Assembly: GCA_023101885.1 (NCBI GenBank)
Contig: JALPQD010000027.1
Span: 4,779,967 to 4,843,966 of the forward strand
DNA: 64,000 bases
Direction of reading: 5' to 3'
DNA from: Typhlomys cinereus
Taxonomy: Eukaryota; Chordata; Mammalia; Rodentia; Platacanthomyidae
Shown: positions 58,815 to 64,000 of the stretch, piece by piece
Layout of the letters: each line of letters begins with the position of its first letter
Position numbering within the stretch: position 1 is the stretch's first letter
Position numbers and translations under genes: made by a program
Notes under the pieces: model-generated
Databases searched by the model: none
Seen by the model: only the letters and a program-made list of their open reading frames with translations
What the model was told of the DNA's origin: nothing

Positions 58815-58945
58815 GAAGCCCAGTCCTGTGTGTGCCTATAACCCTAGTTGCTTATGGAGCTGAAGCAAAACAATCACTCGGTCCCAGGATTTCCAGGTTA
58901 GACTGAGTCAGAGGAAGAGATCTCTCAAAACAAAACAAATCCAGT
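58815..58945 (+). mobile_element. B1-like SINE
   Basis: cccagtcctgtgtgtgccta (58819) and ggagctgaagcaaaacaatc follow B1 order, ending in a CAAAA-type tail. Confidence 0.5.
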
Positions 58946-58969
58946 CAAACAAAAGCAAAATTGCACTGT

Positions 58970-59330
58970 TCATCTAGCTTGCTGACTCTTGAGCTCTTGT
59001 TTGGAGATTTTAACAGAGGGGAGTAACTAAGCATATAACCTCAACTAAAGAATGGCCCGTCTCCACCTGGGAAGTCATCCTTTTTGACCAAAGGAGAAGC
59101 TTCTGAGAAATTTACGTGGAGTGGTGAAGGAGAAAGGGGGCACCCACCTAACTCTCCATATCACCCGAATTTGGCAATAAGTGAGGTAAAAGATGTTACA
59201 ACCTGATCATTCTCACATCCATAAATTGTTAATCCTTAAGCATTGTGAGCAGAGTATAAATTCAGTAATGCTTTAATAAACAATCTCTGTGTTACCAGTT
59301 AAATTATTTAATTATTCTGAGACTTTACTT
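58970..59330 (+). mobile_element. Possible LTR
   Basis: Has a TATA-like cagagtataaattc (59250) and 20 bases later tttaataaacaatctctgtg. This is the usual LTR spacing; the upstream end and duplication are not defined. Confidence 0.35.
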
Positions 59331-59678
59331 CTTGCCATAAAACTGAGTTAATAATTTCCTTAGTCCTAGATATGTTGTGTGAAATACAATGAATAATGTA
59401 TATTAAGGATCTAGTGACAAATATATTACAATACTTGCTGTTATTCAGCACAGAAACAGAATAGATTAGAGGTTTAGCAAATTTCAAGTCTCTGTTGGAG
59501 ACTTAAAATGATACAACTGGAGAGGCTTTCAGGGTAGTTCTCTTACAATAAAATTTGTTGTGTTGGGGAAATCATTTTATCCTTTTGATATGTAATTTAA
59601 AGTGTTATATGCAGAGCGAAATTATTTTCCTTATAAATAATAGAACCTTGTGTGGGGTGAAATATAATTTTTCAGTTT
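59331..59678. other. AT-rich sequence
   Basis: Nothing recognised. Confidence 0.45.
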
Positions 59679-60045
59679 GCTTCTGTCATAGTTAATCACA
59701 AGTGTCAACTTCACTGTTGAGGGTTTGAACTCTGGGCACAGTTGTAGAGACTCGATGGTTTTGTTAAGCCCAGAGCAAACCTGAAGGAGATTGTCTAGCT
59801 GATGGAGAAGACCCAGCACATGATGGGTGGGATTAGGCCCTGGATAAATCACAGAGAGCTGGTTGAGAGAGTAGGTATCCTTCTGTATACTTGGCCAGTC
59901 CCCTCGGCCCTGGTATTGATGCATGCTCTCCCGTCAAGCTAGACAAAGAAATGTAACCAGGAATTGTAAGAGAATAAGCCCTTGTTCTTTTAAGCTATTT
60001 GATGGTCATTTATCAGCAACCATGCAGATGGACTGCTACAGCTTC
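59679..60045 (+). mobile_element. ERVL-type solo LTR with perfect 5-bp duplication
   Basis: LTR 59684-60040, from tgtcatagttaatcac to gactgctaca. The direct repeat gcttc is at 59679-59683 and 60041-60045. Same family as 11155 and 34547, lacking a central segment of about 70 bp relative to 34547. Confidence 0.9.
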
Positions 60046-60054
60046 CAAAGCTGG

Positions 60055-60225
60055 GTAAGATGCTAGCTTGCAAACCTGGCAATCTGAATTCTCAGATACC
60101 CCATGGTTGAAGGAGAGACTTCATATTTGAAAGTTATACTCTGACTTTTTCCAGTGCACCATGGCATGCATGTACACATCTCCATTCTCTCTCCCAAATA
60201 ATAAATGAACAAATAAAATATATAA
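60055..60225 (+). mobile_element. B3-type SINE
   Basis: ccccatggttgaaggagaga (60099), then gtgcaccatggcatgcatgt (60154) and an A-rich tail (60195-60222), in the order of rodent B3. Confidence 0.6.
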
Positions 60226-60589
60226 TTAGTTTGCTTCCAAGATCCAGATTGATATTCAATCCTTTTAATGTATAACATGCTGAACAATGTATAATGTATA
60301 ACATGCTGTGTCAAAATGAAGTAGCTCTTGACCTTCACTGTTCGTTTGTGTGTGTGTGTTTGTTTAGTTTTTTTCTTAGTTTCAGTTGCCCCTGCTCAAT
60401 TGTATTCAGAAAAATGTTAAATGGAAAGGTGCAGAAACAAATAACTTCTAAGTTTTAAATTGAATGTCATGCTGAGAAGTATCACACAAGCTTGTATTGT
60501 TGTATCTCAGTTGGGGATGGAAATTATCCCTTTGCCTAGCACATCTCTGTTTGTATTTCGAACCTGCAAGTCACCTAGTGGCCACCTTG
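60226..60589. other. AT-rich sequence
   Basis: The word aatgtataacatgctg is repeated at about 60268 and 60292. Otherwise nothing is recognised. Confidence 0.45.
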
Positions 60590-60795
60590 GTTTACATTAT
60601 CACCAGTAGTGTATGTGTGTTCTTCTCCCTGGAATCCTCATCAGCAGTTGCTGCTGCTTCTTTTTGTGATGACAATCACTTCAACCAGGTGCAAGGAAGT
60701 CTCTGGTTGCCTGACTTGCATTTCCCTGATGTCCTGTCCTCTAGTGTGGGCTGATTGCTCTGCCTTAATTGTTGGTCTGCACTTATTTAAACACA
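60590..60795 (-). mobile_element. Antisense L1 fragment
   Basis: ttacattatcaccagtagtg (60592), a ccctggaatcctcatcagca block, then gacttgcatttccctgatgt (60713) follow antisense L1 3' order. Confidence 0.55.
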
Positions 60796-61747
60796 TGGAT
60801 TATTTCCCCTGACTTTTTCTTGCTTAATTTCCTCCACTAGCTGAAATCATGGGAATACAGTAACTGCTAACTTGATAAATAAATTTCCCTTGAAACAGAC
60901 CTCAGAAGCCTCCCTTTGCCATTGACAGGCAATAGCAAGCAGTTGTGTTTAGTCTTGCATCTACCGGTCTCTTTCATTGCAATCCTGGGAGAGCTGATTC
61001 TTTCCCTGTGCATTATCCACTGGCAGCATTGCTGATGTTTTTTATTAAAGGAAATCATGTGACTAAAATGGTTGGAAGCTTAATTTCATGACCACCAATT
61101 ACAAAATACCATTTCAGGTCCAGAAATCCTATTACAGATTTCCAGTGGTCACTTGTCCTGTCTAGTGTGTAAAGTGCTTTCCTCTCTCCATAGCTTACTC
61201 TGCTTTGTTTTCTCTTTTATGACCTAATTTCTTAGGTATTGAAGAAAATCACTGCAATGTCAGTAATCTTGTCATTTTCTCGTCCCCTGTTCTCTGAACC
61301 TCATCTTTTCCCTGATTTTCCTTCTCAACTTTATCTTCCATTTATATTGTTGTTCTCACTACTTCTGTCTCTCACTCAGGTCCTCTCATTATGCACATGA
61401 TCCAGAAAATCTCATGTGAAACAATGCCTCCCTAGACCCTTGATCCCCCATTGTTCTGCTTCTTTTCTTAGAAAGACATGGAGGGTGAGTTGACTCCACA
61501 ATTTGCCACTCAGTCACTCAGTAGCACCAAAGTCTACTTCTCATCTCAGCTCTCCTGTTCTTGCTTTTTCATCAGACTTAAGTGTTATTTTACTCTTTTA
61601 TGTCTTGTCCCCCACACACTACCACACTACAAGCAATGCTTACCCTAGCATCTGTCAGTACTTAGTTCATCAACCACTTCCCTTTATGCTTTGGGAATCC
61701 CAATTACTATGTATTTTTTATATGATCTATAGTGAGATAAACCTAAC
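60796..61747. other. Unrecognised, pyrimidine-rich in part
   Basis: 61150-61700 is C/T-rich and might be a very old L2, but no firm block was found. Confidence 0.35.
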
Positions 61748-62207
61748 TGTGATAGTTAATCCTGGGTGTCAACTTGACCATACCTGGTATTAACTAAGAC
61801 CAGCTGAGACCACCTGAAGAGATTATCTGGATCAGTACATTTACAATACAAAGACCAGCCCCAGATCCCATTGGAATCATCCAGTAGCAGACCACATAAA
61901 AGGAACCATAGAAACTGGGAAGAAAAGAGATTCTCTAAAACTGTGCTAGAAAACGCTTCTCCCTCCAGCCTAGTTTCTTCATTTCTTTGGCCCTTCAGCT
62001 CTCCAACCCTCCAAGTCTTCAACATGACTAAGACTCTCTAGGAATCATCCAGCCTTCAGCTGTCACCCACTGGACTACTGGACTGAGCAGCTGCTGGCAG
62101 CTATCGTTTGACTACCTTGGCCATATCTCATAAGCCACCTCAATAAATTCTCTTTGTACATATTCATTATGTTGATTCTGTGACTCTAGAGAACCCTGAC
62201 TAATACA
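61748..62207 (+). mobile_element. ERVL/MLT2-like solo LTR, full length
   Basis: Starts tgtgatagttaatcctgg and ends accctgactaataca. The polyadenylation block caataaattctctttgtaca lies at about 62142. Its 5' half is shared with the mosaic LTRs at 9395 and 32822, but its 3' half is not. Flanking pentamers ctaac/ttaat agree at three of five positions. Confidence 0.8.
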
Positions 62208-62655
62208 TTAATAGTACAGGAATCAGGGGATATTCTGATACTGTGAAGTCCTAATAAGAGTCTATAATACTATGCATTTGTTTTGTATTTACAAACTCCA
62301 GTCAGAAGTTGGGATATTATACAAGTTAAAACTGCTTTAATAACAGCATCAAGTAGACAATTTATAAGGAGTCATATTTATACAATACAAATACCATCTC
62401 CTTTTTGTTTTTCTTCTTTCTTTTTGGAGACATGAATCTCAAATATAACACAGCACAAACTTTTTACCAAAATTATTTCAAATATGAGATAAGAACATAT
62501 TTCAAAAACACACATGCCTGCCAGTATAAGAATGATGTGGTTTCTTGCTTTTTCATGAGAATATATGTTATGATAACAGAAAGAAATTAAGAATGTTCTT
62601 AATTACAAATGCTTTAAATTTTATGAATAGGATCTTACTATGCAACTGACAGTTT
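62208..62655. other. AT-rich sequence
   Basis: Nothing recognised. Confidence 0.45.
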
Positions 62656-62659
62656 CTTT

Positions 62660-62800
62660 AGAAATTTTTAGAACAACACTCTAATTTCCAGCTAGAAAAT
62701 GGAGTCCTATATAGGGGAAGTGGCTATTTTAAGGTTCCCTGCTTATGGCCTATGGAGACTCAATCTGAAAACCTAAAGTTAAATTCATGCCCTCAGAGAC
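62660..62800 (-). mobile_element. Possible MIR SINE (antisense)
   Basis: agctagaaaatggagtccta (62690), tattttaaggttccctgctt and a following tctgaaaacctaaagttaaa follow antisense MIR order. Highly diverged. Confidence 0.35.
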
Positions 62801-64000
62801 AGAGACAAAATTACTCCTATACATAGCTTCTTCCTTTGCTGGAACCTTCAAAACACTTAAAACATCTTGTGTTTGTTTTAAAAGAAAACCATATAAATAA
62901 ATGCTTCTTTCCAAGGACAAGTCATTCTCTTTGCCAAGTGCTTAGCTGTTTATATTTCCCACATGGCAGTAAATGAGTCTGATTTTCAGAAAGGAAGGAA
63001 ATGATTCTCTAATTTAGCACTTGTCTTTAAACAGTGGCATGCGTTGTGAAGATGATTTTGACCATGAATCAACTATGAGCTGTAGCAATTTCAATTTTGA
63101 AAAAAAATATGTTTAAATGAAAAGGGGAATTTTGGTTTACTATCAGGAAAAGCATTACAACCAAGTTAATAAAACATAAAATTTCATGGATTAGAAGCCC
63201 GACAATTCACTGATATAAGAACAACTAGTACCATGTGTGCATGCTGGGGAGATACCCATAGCTCAGAATGCTTCTTGTAAGTACATCATTGTGGTCCCAT
63301 CTCTTCCTTCTGCACTTGTTACAGAGGGAAGTATGACAGAAGTTGCCCCTTGATAGCTTGGACAGTTCTAAGTGTAAGTTTTAAGATCTGCTTTTACATT
63401 TTGTTAGCAATGTGCCACCATTCAAATTCAATTATTCTGGGAGTCAGAGACAGCTTTCCTATCAGCAGTCAATGTTCATCAGGACATAAAGGTATTGAGG
63501 CCATCTAAGACATTGAATTGGGCAGCAAGCAAGCCAGGAGAGTGTGTGCCATTTGATATAGGAGAGATTAGCTCTGTTCAATGAGCCCTATGCACTGGGA
63601 GAAACAAAGATGGTTGCTATTTTAAGCCTCTAAATTTTTAGATATTTTAATATATATATTAGTAGAAGGAACTGTGAACATACTATGTCAGAAACATAGA
63701 TGGACATGTTGATGTCTTTCCACATTGTCAGAACTGATAGAATAATGATGAATTTTCAATCTACTTGATAGAATTGGCCAGGACAAACACATGTTTTTTT
63801 TTTTTTGCTTCCAAACTTAATTGCTAGAATTAACTCTGAGATCATAGGTCACACAGTATCTATGTAGCTGTCAGCATGGATGTAAGTTAAAGAGCCTGAG
63901 CAATTTTAAGAGCTTCCAGAAATGGGATGATTGAAATGAAAATAGAGTCTATATTTATAAGCATCTAAACCAGCTTCAGGGATGAAGATGATGAGGGTCA
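62801..64000. other. AT-rich unique sequence to window end
   Basis: No recognised repeat or gene. A T-run lies at 63796-63807. Confidence 0.5.

Noticed and set aside
59684..60040. Mirrored LTR pair with 61748 forming a provirus
   Set aside because: The two LTRs belong to different families, and the first has its own perfect 5-bp duplication, so each is a separate solo insertion.

Overview
The window looks like an AT-rich, gene-poor stretch of a mammalian nuclear genome, almost certainly a rodent. No intact protein-coding gene, RNA gene or CpG island could be supported. What can be read is a dense, layered repeat landscape: tRNA/ID-headed SINEs, B1, B3 and B4 SINEs, class III ERVL/MaLR solo LTRs, one short class II (ERVK-like) provirus, a class I ERV pol fossil, and several L1, L2 and MIR fragments. 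B1, B4 and B3 together indicate the mouse-related rodent clade. I saw no convincing muroid B2 copy. The youngest SINE is an ID-headed element of about 300 bp with a second, unfamiliar body. This points to a mouse-related rodent outside Muroidea (jerboa/jumping-mouse or kangaroo-rat/pocket-gopher groups are candidates). That is an inference, not a proof.

Layout. 1-9 kb: SINEs (one young copy with an 18-bp target-site duplication), AT-rich unique sequence, class-I-like LTRs and an L1 3' end. 9-20 kb: nested minus-strand class III LTRs, an ERVL-type LTR with a perfect duplication, antisense ERV pol (RNase H and integrase), a 2-kb antisense L1 ORF2 relic, a young-looking L1 3' end, and a B4 split by an LTR. 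20-34 kb: mostly unique AT-rich DNA with B1, B3, B4, MaLR LTRs, a degenerate minisatellite and a mosaic LTR. 34-48 kb: an LTR with a perfect duplication, MIR and L2 relics, three generations of the ID-headed SINE, and an L1 that looks inverted by twin priming. 48-56 kb: a MaLR LTR with a perfect duplication, a purine tract, an L1 3' UTR, and the most informative locus, an ERVK-like provirus inserted in an ERVL-type LTR. 56-64 kb: a G-rich L1 3' end, antisense L1 split by a young SINE, two more class III LTRs, MIR and unique DNA.

The elements do not work as a pathway. They form a relative-age record readable from nesting and target-site duplications. The most interesting signals are: (i) the provirus with 6-bp duplication, Lys-type primer site, leader splice donor and a gag matrix start; (ii) a recurrent mosaic LTR whose 5' half matches one class III family and 3' half another; (iii) the ID-headed SINE family with old and young copies; (iv) long perfect palindromes. 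All family names rest on reading by eye; no database search was run.
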